Assembly (NCBI RefSeq): GCF_030160075.1
Contig: NZ_BSNQ01000003.1
Coordinates: 1,004,719-1,068,718 of the forward strand
Direction: 5' to 3'
Length of the DNA: 64,000 nt
DNA from: Dyella lipolytica
GTDB taxonomy: Bacteria; Pseudomonadota; Gammaproteobacteria; Xanthomonadales; Rhodanobacteraceae
Shown here: positions 1-9,583 of the stretch, piece by piece
How the letters are laid out: each line of letters begins with the position of its first letter
Numbering within the stretch: the first letter of the stretch is position 1
Program-made: the position numbers and the translations under genes
The notes under the pieces: model-generated
Database searches by the model: none
The model's input: the letters and a program-made list of their open reading frames with translations, nothing else
Told to the model about the DNA's origin: nothing

Positions 1-2838
1 GACGACGTGCAGCTGGCCGCGGAAAACGCGCCCAATGCCTGTGTCGTCGCCGGTCCACATGAAGCGATCGCACGCTTCCAGGCGGCGCTGGAAGCGGAAG
101 ACGTCGCGTGTCGCGCATTGAAAACCTCGCATGCATTCCACTCGGCGATGATGGAGCCGGCGCTCGCGCCGTTCCGCGCCGAGGTTGCCAACGTGGCGCG
201 TGCCGAGCCGAAGCTTCCGCTGGTATCGACAGCAACCGGTGACTGGCTGACCGCCGAGCAAGCGGTTTCCACCGACTACTGGGTGGACCACCTGCGCCGG
301 CCGGTGCGATTTGCGGTCGCGCTCGGGCACGCACTTCCTGCGCCGTCGCGCGTACTGCTCGAAGTGGGGCCACGCGGCAGCCTCACTGCACTGGCACGTC
401 AGCAGCTCGGTACGCAGCACAGTCACGTCGTCGCCGTGTCGTCGCTCGCCGATGCACCGGCATCGGAGTGTTCCACGTTTGCGCTCGCCGTCGGTCAGCT
501 GTGGTGCCACGGCGTCGCGATCGATCCGGCGCGCTTCGATCGGCGCCAACGTCGCCGGCGCGTGCGACTGCCGACGTATCCATTCGAACGCCAGCGCTGC
601 TGGGTCGAGGCCGCGCCTGCCGGCGCCGCCCTGCCCGCTCCCGCTGAAATAACTGAGACGGTGGCGGCTGCCACGTGCACCGAGGAGACAAGTATGTCCA
701 TTGCCCAAGCACCCCGCGCCGATCGGCACACGCGCCTGATCGCCCAGCTCAAGAGCATCTTCGAGGACGTGGCAGGCGTCGACCTGGTCGATGCCGACGT
801 GCATGCCAACTTTATCGAGCTCGGCCTCGACAGCCTGATGCTGACCCAGCTTGCGCTGCACCTGTCCAAGGTGTTTCCGGTCGCGATCACGTTCCGCCAA
901 TTGATGGTCGACGATGCCAGCCTCGACCGGCTCGCCGCCATGCTCGATGCGCACATGCCGCCCGAGGCGCCACCCGTGGCCGCACCTGCGCCGGTAGTGG
1001 CGGCGTCCGTTGCGCCGTTGTCAAACTCGCCGTTGCCAACGGCACCGGCAGCTGTCATCGGGAATGTCGTCATGGGGGACGCTGTCATGGGAAACGATTA
1101 TGTGCGGCAGGTGATCGAGCAGCAGATGCAACTGATGTCGCAGCAATTGACATTGCTCGCCGGCGGAGTCGCTGCGCCGCAGCCGCAGCCGCAGCCCCTG
1201 CCCTCACCGGCCATGGCTGTCGCTGCGCCGACGCCAGCCAAACCTGCCGAAGCGGTTAGCGACGAAGAAGCTGCGCTCGCCCATACCCGTTACGACGTCA
1301 AGAAGGCATTCGGTGCGATTGCGCGCATCGACACGGCCGCCCGGTTCGAACTCTCGCCGCACCAGCAAGCCAGGCTCGACAGTTTCATTCAGCGCTACGT
1401 CGCCCGCACACGCAAATCGAAGGACTACACGCAAGCAGAGCGTCCGCACATGGCCGATCCGCGCGTGGTCAACGGCTTCCGTCCGCTGCTCAAGGAGATC
1501 ACCTATCAGCTAGTGGTGGGGCGTTCCAAAGGTGCGCATCTGTGGGATCTGGATGGCAACGAATACGTCGACGCACTGAATGGTTTCGGCATGAGTCTGT
1601 TCGGCTGGCAGCCGGACTTTGTGCTCGAAGCGGTGCGGCGCCAGCTTGACCTTGGCTACGAGATCGGCCCGCAGCATCCACTTTCCGGAGAGGTGGCGCG
1701 GTTGGTCTGCGAACTGACGGGACACGATCGCGCGGCGTTATGCAACACCGGCTCGGAAGCCGTGCTCGGCGCCTTGCGCATTGCGCGCACCGTCACTGGA
1801 CGCAGCACTGTGGTGCTGTTCACCGGCGCCTATCACGGCATCATCGATGAAATGCTGGTTCGCGGCACCAAGAAGCTGCGTGCTGTGCCCGCCGCGCCGG
1901 GCATTTTGCGCAACACGGCGGAGAACGTGTTGGTGCTCGACTACGGCACGCCGGAGTCGCTGGAGATCATCCGCTCCCGCGCGAACGAACTGGCCGCCGT
2001 GTTGATCGAGCCGGTGCAAAGTCGTCGCCCGGATTTCCAGCCCGTGGATTTCCTCAAGGACGTGCGCAAGATCACCACCGAGTCCGGTGCGCTATGCATC
2101 TTCGACGAGATCGTTACAGGCTTCCGCACGCATCCAGGCGGCACGCAGGCGTTGTTCGGCATCAAGGCCGACGTTGCCACGTACGGCAAGGTGGTCGGCG
2201 GCGGTTATCCGATCGGCGTGATCGCAGGTAAGCGCGAGTACATGGACGCGCTCGATGGCGGCGCCTGGCAGTACGGCGACGACTCGGTACCGACGGTAGG
2301 CGTCACCTACTTCGCCGGTACCTTCGTACGCCACCCGCTCGCGCTCGCGGCCGCCAAAGCGTCGCTTGAGTACATGAAAGCACAAGGCCCCACGCTGCAG
2401 GAGCGACTCAGCGCACGCACTTCAGCGCTGGCCGACGAACTCAATGCATTCTGCCGCGAGGCAGGCGCGCCGATCGCGATCAAGCAATTCGGTTCCGTGT
2501 GGAAAACCCAGTTCCTCGAGGATCACCCGCTGCAAGATCTGCTGTTCGCGATGATCCGCAGCCGCGGCGTGCACATTCTCGACAACTTCCCCTGCTTCAT
2601 GACGACGGCGCACAGCGAAGCCGACGTGCAACGCATCGCACAGGCTTACAAGGAATCGGTGAGCGAACTGCTGGAAAGCGAATTCATGCCGCGCCACGCC
2701 GCCACTGTGCGCACCGTGATGGAAGCGAGCCACCCGCCCGTGCCAGGCGCGCGGCTGGGACGCGAACCGGATGGACGCCCGTGCTGGTTCGTGCCGAACC
2801 CGGAGCAACCCGGTAAATATATGAAGGTGAGCGCATGA
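1..2838 (+). CDS. Hybrid PKS subunit: AT-ACP-aminotransferase (partial, 5' end outside window)
   Basis: The reading frame is open to the left edge, so the N-terminus, probably a ketosynthase and the start of the acyltransferase, lies upstream. Nucleotides 1-615 encode the C-terminal part of an acyltransferase domain with the HAFH motif typical of malonyl-CoA-specific ATs and the closing TYPFERQRCW motif. An acyl carrier domain follows at about 730-950 with LGLDSL; its phosphopantetheine serine codon is at 832. After a Pro/Ala-rich linker, 1290-2700 encode a class III PLP aminotransferase, with the likely Schiff-base lysine codon at 2188 (YGKVVGGG). This arrangement is that of the AMT domains in MycA/ItuA and McyE, which aminate the beta-keto carbon of an ACP-bound acyl chain. 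No KR, DH or ER domain is visible in this part. The stop overlaps the start of the NRPS (ATGA), so the two are translationally coupled. The inferred role is to hand a beta-amino acyl unit to the NRPS. Confidence 0.9.
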   Translation, partial: DDVQLAAENAPNACVVAGPHEAIARFQAALEAEDVACRALKTSHAFHSAMMEPALAPFRAEVANVARAEPKLPLVSTATGDWLTAEQAVSTDYWVDHLRRPVRFAVALGHALPAPSRVLLEVGPRGSLTALARQQLGTQHSHVVAVSSLADAPASECSTFALAVGQLWCHGVAIDPARFDRRQRRRRVRLPTYPFERQRCWVEAAPAGAALPAPAEITETVAAATCTEETSMSIAQAPRADRHTRLIAQLKSIFEDVAGVDLVDADVHANFIELGLDSLMLTQLALHLSKVFPVAITFRQLMVDDASLDRLAAMLDAHMPPEAPPVAAPAPVVAASVAPLSNSPLPTAPAAVIGNVVMGDAVMGNDYVRQVIEQQMQLMSQQLTLLAGGVAAPQPQPQPLPSPAMAVAAPTPAKPAEAVSDEEAALAHTRYDVKKAFGAIARIDTAARFELSPHQQARLDSFIQRYVARTRKSKDYTQAERPHMADPRVVNGFRPLLKEITYQLVVGRSKGAHLWDLDGNEYVDALNGFGMSLFGWQPDFVLEAVRRQLDLGYEIGPQHPLSGEVARLVCELTGHDRAALCNTGSEAVLGALRIARTVTGRSTVVLFTGAYHGIIDEMLVRGTKKLRAVPAAPGILRNTAENVLVLDYGTPESLEIIRSRANELAAVLIEPVQSRRPDFQPVDFLKDVRKITTESGALCIFDEIVTGFRTHPGGTQALFGIKADVATYGKVVGGGYPIGVIAGKREYMDALDGGAWQYGDDSVPTVGVTYFAGTFVRHPLALAAAKASLEYMKAQGPTLQERLSARTSALADELNAFCREAGAPIAIKQFGSVWKTQFLEDHPLQDLLFAMIRSRGVHILDNFPCFMTTAHSEADVQRIAQAYKESVSELLESEFMPRHAATVRTVMEASHPPVPGARLGREPDGRPCWFVPNPEQPGKYMKVSA

Positions 2839-5800
2839 GTACGGACACATCACAGCGGCCGGTGCTGACGGCCGTCGATTACGATCCCTTTGCCACCGCT
2901 GCGCTGACCCGCGTAGTGCCCAGCACCGAGCCGCAGCGCGAGATCTGGTTGGCGGCCAGCATCAGTCCCGAGGCATCGCTGGCCTATAACGAATCGGTAT
3001 CGTTGCGTTTCAACGGCATGCTGAACAGCGATGCCCTGCGGGCCGCCGTGCAGGAGCTGGTCGATCGCCACGATGCATTGCGCGCAAGCTTCGGCCCGGA
3101 GGGTGACACGTTCTGCGTCAACGAACAGTTGACGCTCGAATTGCCTTTGCGCGATCTCTCCGCGGACGATGCCGCAGCCCGCACCAGCGCGCTCGCCAAC
3201 TGTTTGCGTGAAGCAGTGGAAACACCGTTCGTACTCGAGCAGGCTCCCCTGTTTCGAGCCGAGCTATTGCGTCTGGCCAGCGACGATCACGTGCTTGTAC
3301 TCACCGCGCACCATCTGGTCTGCGACGGCTGGTCATGGTGGGTGCTGGTGCACGAACTGTCTTCGCTGTACGCCGCGCGCACCGGCGAATCGGTGCGACC
3401 GTTGCCGACGCCCGAATCGTTCGCCGACTATGCACTGGCCCAAGCCAGCCAGGGCGATCAGCGCGCCTTCGCCACGGATGAAGCGTATTGGCTGTCCCGC
3501 TACGCCGACAGTATCCCGGTGCTGGACTTGCCGACCGATCGCAGTCGTCCGGCGCAACGCACATTCGCTTCCAAGCGCGAGGACCATGTTTTCGACACGG
3601 CGCTGCTAGATGCCATCAAAGGCATGGGCGCGCGACGCGGCGTCAGCCTGTTCGCCACGCTGTTGGGTAGCTTCGCCACGCTCATGACCCGGCTGTCCGG
3701 TCAGCATGAAGCGGTGATCGGCATTCCCACGGCGGCACAAGCGAGCACCGGTGACGGACAGCTGGTCGGCCATTGCGTGAGCTTGCTGCCTTTGCGCTGC
3801 GCAGCGGATCCCGCCGCGCCATTCGCGCAGTTGCTCAAAGATACCCAGGCCACGCTGCTGGAAGCGCTGGAGCACCAGCACTACACCTTCGGCAGTCTGC
3901 TGAAACGACTGGGCGTCCGACGCGAGCCGAGCCGCCTGCCGCTGGTCAGCGTGCTGTTCAACATCGACCAGGCGCTGGATCACGAAGCAGCGGCATTTCA
4001 GGGCGCACACCTTACGTTCGCGAGCAATCCGCGCCACTACGAGAACTTCGAACTGTCGGTCAACGCAGTGCAGGAGCACGGCCAGCTTCGATTGGAATGC
4101 CAGTACAACAGCGACCTGTTCGATGCGGCCACGGTACGCCGCTGGTTGCAGGCCTACGAAACCCTGCTGCGCGCTGCCGTCGCACAAACGGACGCCGCAC
4201 TCGGCGAACTGCCCTTGGTCGACGAAGCCGGCCGACGTGAACTGGCAGGGTGGCAACCTGCCCCCACGCCGTTCGACGTAGATCGTCGCGCGCACGAGTT
4301 CTTCGAAGCGCAATGCGATCGCGCACCCGAGCGCACCGCCGTCCGCGCCGGCGACAGCACGCTCACTTATGCGCAACTGGACGAACGCGCGAATCGCATC
4401 GCGCGCTTGTTGCGCAGCCGCGGCGTACGCAGCGGCGCGCTGGTCGGCATTGCGCTGGAGCGCGGTATCGACATGCTCGCCGCGTTGCTTGGCGTACTCA
4501 AGACGGGTGCCGGCTATGTGCCGCTCGACCCGGCTTTTCCGGAAGAACGGCTCGCTTTCATGGTGAGCGACGCGAGTCTGGCGGCCTTGGTCACTGAGCA
4601 AGCGCACGCCGCCCGCTTCGATCTGCGCGGACGCCCGGTGCTGGCGCTCGACCAGCTCGTCGCGGAACTGGCAGCGCAACCGGCGACGCGCCTTGCCACC
4701 GACACCGATGCCGTCGCGCCCGACGCGGTGGCTTACGTGATCTACACATCCGGCTCGACCGGGCGCCCCAAGGGCGTGCAGGTACCGCATCGAGCGACCG
4801 CGAACTTTCTCACCACGACGCAGCGCGAGCCAGGCATGCGTGCCGACGACCGCTTGGTCGCGGTGACGACGCTTTCGTTCGACATCGCCTTCATGGAATT
4901 GATGCTGCCGCTGGCCGTAGGCGCCGAAGTGATCGTGGCGAGTCGGGAACAAGTGCGCGATGGCGTGCTACTCCGCAAGCTGGTCGAAACCAGCGGCGCC
5001 ACCTACTTGCAGGCCACGCCTGCCGGGTGGCGGCTGTTGCTCGATGCGGGCTGGCAGGGACATCCGGGTTTTCGCGCCGTCAGCGGCGGCGAACCTTTGT
5101 CGCTGGCGTTGGCCGAGGCATTGCTCGCGCGTTGCGGTGAAGTCTGGAACGGTTATGGCCCCACCGAGGCGACGGTGTACGCGACGTTCTGGCGGGTCGA
5201 GAACCCGCGCGCCGGCATCGTGATCGGCCGCCCGGTGGCGAACACCACCGTGTGGGTGCTCGATCCGCAGCGTCAGCTGTGCCCGGCGGGTGTGCCTGGC
5301 GAATTGTGGATCGGCGGCGCCGGCGTTGCGCTCGGATATCTCAATCGACCGGAGTTGAGCGCCGAACGCTTCGTCCGCGATCCCTATGCCGATGCGTCAC
5401 ACGCACGGTTATATCGCACCGGCGACCGTGGCCGCTGGCTCGCTAACGGCACGCTGGAACACCAGGGACGTCTGGACTTCCAGGTGAAGTTGCGCGGCTT
5501 CCGCATCGAACCCGGCGAAATCGAAGCGAACCTGGCCGCAAAACCGGAAGTAGCACACGCCGTGGTCATCGTGCGCGAAGACCGGCCCGGCGACGCGCGC
5601 CTGGTGGCCTATCTGGTCGCGCGCGCCGGCATGACGGTGGACGAGACAGGCTTGCGCGTGCACTTGCGCCAGGTGCTGCCGGAATACATGGTGCCGCAGC
5701 ATTTCATCGTGCTCGATGCCATGCCCTTGCTGCCCAACGGCAAGATCGGCCGCGCGCGGCTGCCCGCGCCCGCCGATGCGTTGCCACAGCAAGACGCTGC

Positions 5801-8800
5801 CGCAGTGCACACCGCGCCACGCGACGAACTGGAACGTCAGGTAAGCGACGCGATGGCAGTGGTGCTCGGCGCCGCCGGCCTAGGAGTCGACGACAACTTC
5901 TTCGATCGTGGCGGTCATTCGCTGCTCGCGGCCCAGCTCACCGCGCGGCTCAATCGCGAGCTTAGCCTCAACCTGCCCTTGGCCGCGCTGTTCGAAGCGC
6001 CGACCGTCGCACAACTCGCGGAACGCATTCGTGGCGTGCAAGCCACCGACACACAGCGTCCACTGCCGAAGATTGCGCGCCTGCCCGATCGTCAGCGAGC
6101 ACCCTTGTCCATCTTGCAACAGCGCATGCTTTACCTCGAGCAAATGCGCGGTGAGCGTACCGCCTACAACACTCCCTCGGCACATCGCTTGCGCGGCCCG
6201 ATGAACGAGCAGTTGTTCGAGCGTGCCTTGCAGGACGTGGTGCGGCGTCAGGCGGTGTTGCGCACATCCATCGAAACCGAAGGCGACGAACCGCAACAGC
6301 GCATCCACGATACCGTCGACGTGACGCTGCTGCCGGTCGAAGATCTTTCCGCCATCCCGGCCGAAACACGCGAAGCCGAACTCAAACGCCGGCTCGAACA
6401 GTTGATCGACGAGCCGTTCGACTTGTCGCGCGCTCCCCTCTTTCGTACGCGGCTGTTCCGGCTGGGTGCGGAAGAGCATGTGTTTTTCTTTGTCACCCAT
6501 CACATCATCTGGGACGGCTGGTCGTTCGACCTGCTGTATCAGGAGATGTCGGACACCTACGCCGCACTGCTGAATGGCGAGACCGCGCCGCGACCCGAGC
6601 TGGACGTGCAATACGGCGACTTCGCGGCATGGCATCGCGCGTGGCTGCGTGACGACGAGTTGAACCGGCGTCTAGTGTTCTGGAAACAGCATCTGCAGGG
6701 CGAGATCGAGCCGCTGGAACTGCCGACGGATCATCCGCGCCCGCTGCGCATGTCCGGCAACGGTGCCACCGAATGGCTGCAACTACCCAACGCCACCGCC
6801 GATGCCATCCATGCGCTCGGCAAGCAGGCCGAGGCGACGCCGTTCATGGTGCTGCTTGCGATCTACTTCGTGTTCCTGCATCGCCAGACCGGGCAGCACG
6901 ACATCATCGTCGGCACGCCGGTGCGCGGCCGCGAAGTGCCCGAGCTCGAGCCGGTGATGGGTTATTTCGTCAACGCCTTGCCGTTGCGCATGAAGGTGGA
7001 TCCCACCCTGTCCTTTGTGAATTTCCTGCGCCAGTTGCGTGCCAGCGTGGTCGCTGCCTTTTCCTATCCCGAAGTGCCGTTCGACCAACTGGTGCAGGAA
7101 CTGCACCTACCGCGCGACGCCAGCCGGCCGCCGTTGTACCAGGCGATGTTTTCCTTCCAGGACGTACGCGGTCGCAACCGCACCTGGGGCCAGTTGCGCC
7201 ACGAACGCCTGCCGGTGTTCCAGCATGGCGCAGCGGACGATATCGGCGTGTGGTTCGTCGAACACGGTCTGGGGATGTCTGGCGGCCTCACCTACAACAC
7301 CGACATTTTCGATGCGTCGACCGCGGCGCGCCTGCGCGAGCGCTACCTCGCTCTGCTGTCGGCGGCGCTGCAGGATCCGCAACAGCCCGTCGCGCAATTG
7401 GCGCTGCTACCAGCGGCCGAGCTTGAGCTGCTCAACCGCTGGAACGCCACCGAGGTTGCCGGCATCGCCGACGGTTGCGTGCATGCCCTGGTCGAGGCGC
7501 AAACGCGACGCACGCCGGACCGCGTGGCGCTGCGCTGCGACGAACAAACCCTCAGCTACGCCCAACTCGACGCCTACGCCAACCGCATCGCTCATGCGCT
7601 GCGCGCACAGGGCATCGGTCGAGGTGCGCTGGTCGGCATCGCGCTCGACCGCGGCTTCGGCCTGGTCGCAGCCGTACTCGGTGCGCTGAAAGCCGGCGCC
7701 GGGTATGTGCCGCTCGATCCGGCCTTCCCACGCGACCGGCTCACCTTGATGGTCGAGGACGCAGACATCGGCGTGCTGATCACCGAACACCGTTTCGCCG
7801 ACCGTTTCGTCATCGGTCAGCGTGCCGTGCTGTGGCTGGACGAATCCGCTTCGCTCGATGCGCTGCCTGCCTCACCGCTCGCGCCGGATACGCAGAGCGC
7901 GACGCCGACATCGGTGGCCTACGTGATCTACACCTCCGGTTCGACCGGACGTCCGAAAGGCGTGGCGATTCCGCACCGCGCCGTGCGCAACTTCCTCGCG
8001 AGCATGTGCGAACGACCGGGATTGCGCGAGGACGACCGGCTGGTCTCGGTAACCACCTTGTCGTTCGACATCGCGGTGCTCGAGCTGTTCGGGCCGCTCG
8101 GCATCGGTGCCGAAGTCGTGCTGGCACGGCGCGAGGAAGTGATGGATGGCGAATCGCTGATGGGGCTGCTCGCATCGAGCAAGGCCACCGTGATGCAGGC
8201 GACACCGGCCACCTGGCGTGTGCTGCTGAAGGCGGGTTGGCAAGGCTCGCCCGGCTTCCGGGCGCTGTGCGGCGGCGAGGCGCTGGCGCTGGACCTGGCC
8301 GTCGAACTTTGCGCACGCTGCGCCGAGGTATGGAACATGTATGGCCCCACCGAGACGACGGTGTGGTCGACCTGCTGGCAGGTGGAACATCCGGAACGCG
8401 GTCTTTCGATCGGCACGCCGATCGCCAACACCACGGTGTGGATCCTCGATGCGCAAGGCCAACGTTGCCCGATCGGCGTGCCCGGCGAGATCTGGATCGG
8501 CGGCGACGGCGTCGCGCTCGGTTACCTTCATCGGCCCGAACTCACGGCCGAGCGTTTCGTTGACGATCCGTTTGCGTCGACGCCGGGTGCGCGGATGTAT
8601 CGCACCGGTGACCGCGGCCGCTGGCTTGCCAACGGCACGCTCGAACATCTCGGCCGCCTGGACTTCCAGATCAAGCTGCGCGGTTTCCGCATCGAACCCA
8701 GCGAGATCGAAATGGTGGCACGCGTGGAGCCTGCGGTGAGCGATTGCGTCGCCGTGACTTGGGATGTCACGCCGCAGGATCGACGTCTTGTCCTGTATGC

Positions 8801-9302
8801 CGTGTCCATGGAATCCGAAGACACCCTGTTCCCGCGCTTGCGTGCCCAGCTGTCGGCGCAATTGCCGGGTTACATGCAGCCGCAGCACCTGGTGCTTCTG
8901 CCTGCGCTGCCGCAAACGCCCAACGGTAAAGTCGATCGTAAGGCGTTGCCGCCGCCGGTGGTCAAGATAGCGCCCGCTACCGACGCACGTTCCCGCGGTC
9001 CGGTGCCGCCGCCCATCGACGATCCGCGACAGCGCTATCTGGCCGGCATCTGGTGCGAGCTCATCGGTGTGCAGGACGTGCGTCCGGCGGACAACTTCTT
9101 CGATGCCGGTGGTCATTCGCTCTTGGCGATCGACATGGCAGCGCGCGTGCGTCGGGAAACCGGTGTGCGTCTGAACCTGCTCAGCATCGCCACCGGTACG
9201 CTCGCCACGCTTGCCAGCGAATTGCCGGAGAGCATCGCTGACAAGCCTGCGCGACCGACTACGTTGGGCGGCCGTCTGCGCCGTTTGTTCGAACCACGCT
9301 GA
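2835..9302 (+). CDS. Two-module nonribosomal peptide synthetase, C-A-T-C-A-T
   Basis: This 2155-residue protein has two complete elongation modules. C1 (about residues 25-460) carries HHLVCDG; A1 (480-985) has YVIYTSGSTGRPKG; T1 has FDRGGHSLL near 1020. C2 (1085-1530) carries HHIIWDG; A2 (1545-2030) has the same A3 core; T2 has FDAGGHSLL near 2085. All HHxxxDG and GGHSL active-site motifs are intact, so both modules should work. The protein ends about 45 residues after T2 with no thioesterase, reductase or terminal C domain, so release must use another protein. By-eye alignment to the Stachelhaus positions gives D-I-M-Q for A1 and D-I-L-Q for A2 at the first four positions; the A2 start recalls glycine codes, but I would not assign a substrate. 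The A domains closely resemble each other, suggesting module duplication. It starts inside the stop of the PKS-aminotransferase gene. Confidence 0.95.
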   Translation: MSTDTSQRPVLTAVDYDPFATAALTRVVPSTEPQREIWLAASISPEASLAYNESVSLRFNGMLNSDALRAAVQELVDRHDALRASFGPEGDTFCVNEQLTLELPLRDLSADDAAARTSALANCLREAVETPFVLEQAPLFRAELLRLASDDHVLVLTAHHLVCDGWSWWVLVHELSSLYAARTGESVRPLPTPESFADYALAQASQGDQRAFATDEAYWLSRYADSIPVLDLPTDRSRPAQRTFASKREDHVFDTALLDAIKGMGARRGVSLFATLLGSFATLMTRLSGQHEAVIGIPTAAQASTGDGQLVGHCVSLLPLRCAADPAAPFAQLLKDTQATLLEALEHQHYTFGSLLKRLGVRREPSRLPLVSVLFNIDQALDHEAAAFQGAHLTFASNPRHYENFELSVNAVQEHGQLRLECQYNSDLFDAATVRRWLQAYETLLRAAVAQTDAALGELPLVDEAGRRELAGWQPAPTPFDVDRRAHEFFEAQCDRAPERTAVRAGDSTLTYAQLDERANRIARLLRSRGVRSGALVGIALERGIDMLAALLGVLKTGAGYVPLDPAFPEERLAFMVSDASLAALVTEQAHAARFDLRGRPVLALDQLVAELAAQPATRLATDTDAVAPDAVAYVIYTSGSTGRPKGVQVPHRATANFLTTTQREPGMRADDRLVAVTTLSFDIAFMELMLPLAVGAEVIVASREQVRDGVLLRKLVETSGATYLQATPAGWRLLLDAGWQGHPGFRAVSGGEPLSLALAEALLARCGEVWNGYGPTEATVYATFWRVENPRAGIVIGRPVANTTVWVLDPQRQLCPAGVPGELWIGGAGVALGYLNRPELSAERFVRDPYADASHARLYRTGDRGRWLANGTLEHQGRLDFQVKLRGFRIEPGEIEANLAAKPEVAHAVVIVREDRPGDARLVAYLVARAGMTVDETGLRVHLRQVLPEYMVPQHFIVLDAMPLLPNGKIGRARLPAPADALPQQDAAAVHTAPRDELERQVSDAMAVVLGAAGLGVDDNFFDRGGHSLLAAQLTARLNRELSLNLPLAALFEAPTVAQLAERIRGVQATDTQRPLPKIARLPDRQRAPLSILQQRMLYLEQMRGERTAYNTPSAHRLRGPMNEQLFERALQDVVRRQAVLRTSIETEGDEPQQRIHDTVDVTLLPVEDLSAIPAETREAELKRRLEQLIDEPFDLSRAPLFRTRLFRLGAEEHVFFFVTHHIIWDGWSFDLLYQEMSDTYAALLNGETAPRPELDVQYGDFAAWHRAWLRDDELNRRLVFWKQHLQGEIEPLELPTDHPRPLRMSGNGATEWLQLPNATADAIHALGKQAEATPFMVLLAIYFVFLHRQTGQHDIIVGTPVRGREVPELEPVMGYFVNALPLRMKVDPTLSFVNFLRQLRASVVAAFSYPEVPFDQLVQELHLPRDASRPPLYQAMFSFQDVRGRNRTWGQLRHERLPVFQHGAADDIGVWFVEHGLGMSGGLTYNTDIFDASTAARLRERYLALLSAALQDPQQPVAQLALLPAAELELLNRWNATEVAGIADGCVHALVEAQTRRTPDRVALRCDEQTLSYAQLDAYANRIAHALRAQGIGRGALVGIALDRGFGLVAAVLGALKAGAGYVPLDPAFPRDRLTLMVEDADIGVLITEHRFADRFVIGQRAVLWLDESASLDALPASPLAPDTQSATPTSVAYVIYTSGSTGRPKGVAIPHRAVRNFLASMCERPGLREDDRLVSVTTLSFDIAVLELFGPLGIGAEVVLARREEVMDGESLMGLLASSKATVMQATPATWRVLLKAGWQGSPGFRALCGGEALALDLAVELCARCAEVWNMYGPTETTVWSTCWQVEHPERGLSIGTPIANTTVWILDAQGQRCPIGVPGEIWIGGDGVALGYLHRPELTAERFVDDPFASTPGARMYRTGDRGRWLANGTLEHLGRLDFQIKLRGFRIEPSEIEMVARVEPAVSDCVAVTWDVTPQDRRLVLYAVSMESEDTLFPRLRAQLSAQLPGYMQPQHLVLLPALPQTPNGKVDRKALPPPVVKIAPATDARSRGPVPPPIDDPRQRYLAGIWCELIGVQDVRPADNFFDAGGHSLLAIDMAARVRRETGVRLNLLSIATGTLATLASELPESIADKPARPTTLGGRLRRLFEPR

Positions 9303-9307
9303 GATAA

Positions 9308-9574
9308 GAGCCTGTCCTCATCGTTCGCGTGGCCCGCGCCGGGATCTGTTTGCACGCAAGACCAGGAAGAACGAGTGAAGTGTATGCCGATACATGAGCG
9401 AGTGATGACGCAGGATTGCGGGCAAACAGACCCGGCCCTTCGGGTTGTCGCTGAGTGGCCGCCATGCGGCAGCGCGCGGCTTGGCCTGACAGCCAGTCAG
9501 GCGCTGCGCCACGCACTACCACCTGACGGCCACTCAGCGACAACGCGGGCTACGCGAACGATGAGGACAGGCTC
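9308..9574. mobile_element. MITE-like element with nested inverted repeats
   Basis: Positions 9308-9338 and 9544-9574 form 31-bp terminal inverted repeats with one mismatch; each outer end reads GAGCCTGTCCTCATCGTTCG inward. A second, perfect 18-bp inverted repeat lies inside (9444-9461 against 9527-9544, GTTGTCGCTGAGTGGCCG). The whole is 267 bp and I see no convincing gene in it. It fills the gap between the NRPS gene and the first glycosyltransferase. I could not see a clear target-site duplication. The transcript could fold into a long hairpin that ends or dampens read-through from the NRPS operon. It is either a non-autonomous IS derivative or a large palindromic intergenic repeat. Confidence 0.75.
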
Positions 9575-9583
9575 CGAGCAGCC

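Noticed and set aside
3606..4952. Long open frame of 448 codons on the - strand inside the NRPS gene
   Set aside because: It is antisense to a conserved A-domain region, lacks any recognisable protein feature and is explained by high GC keeping stop codons rare.
7872..9116. Open frame of 414 codons on the - strand inside the second NRPS module
   Set aside because: Same shadow effect; the + strand encodes intact A and T domain motifs over the same bases.
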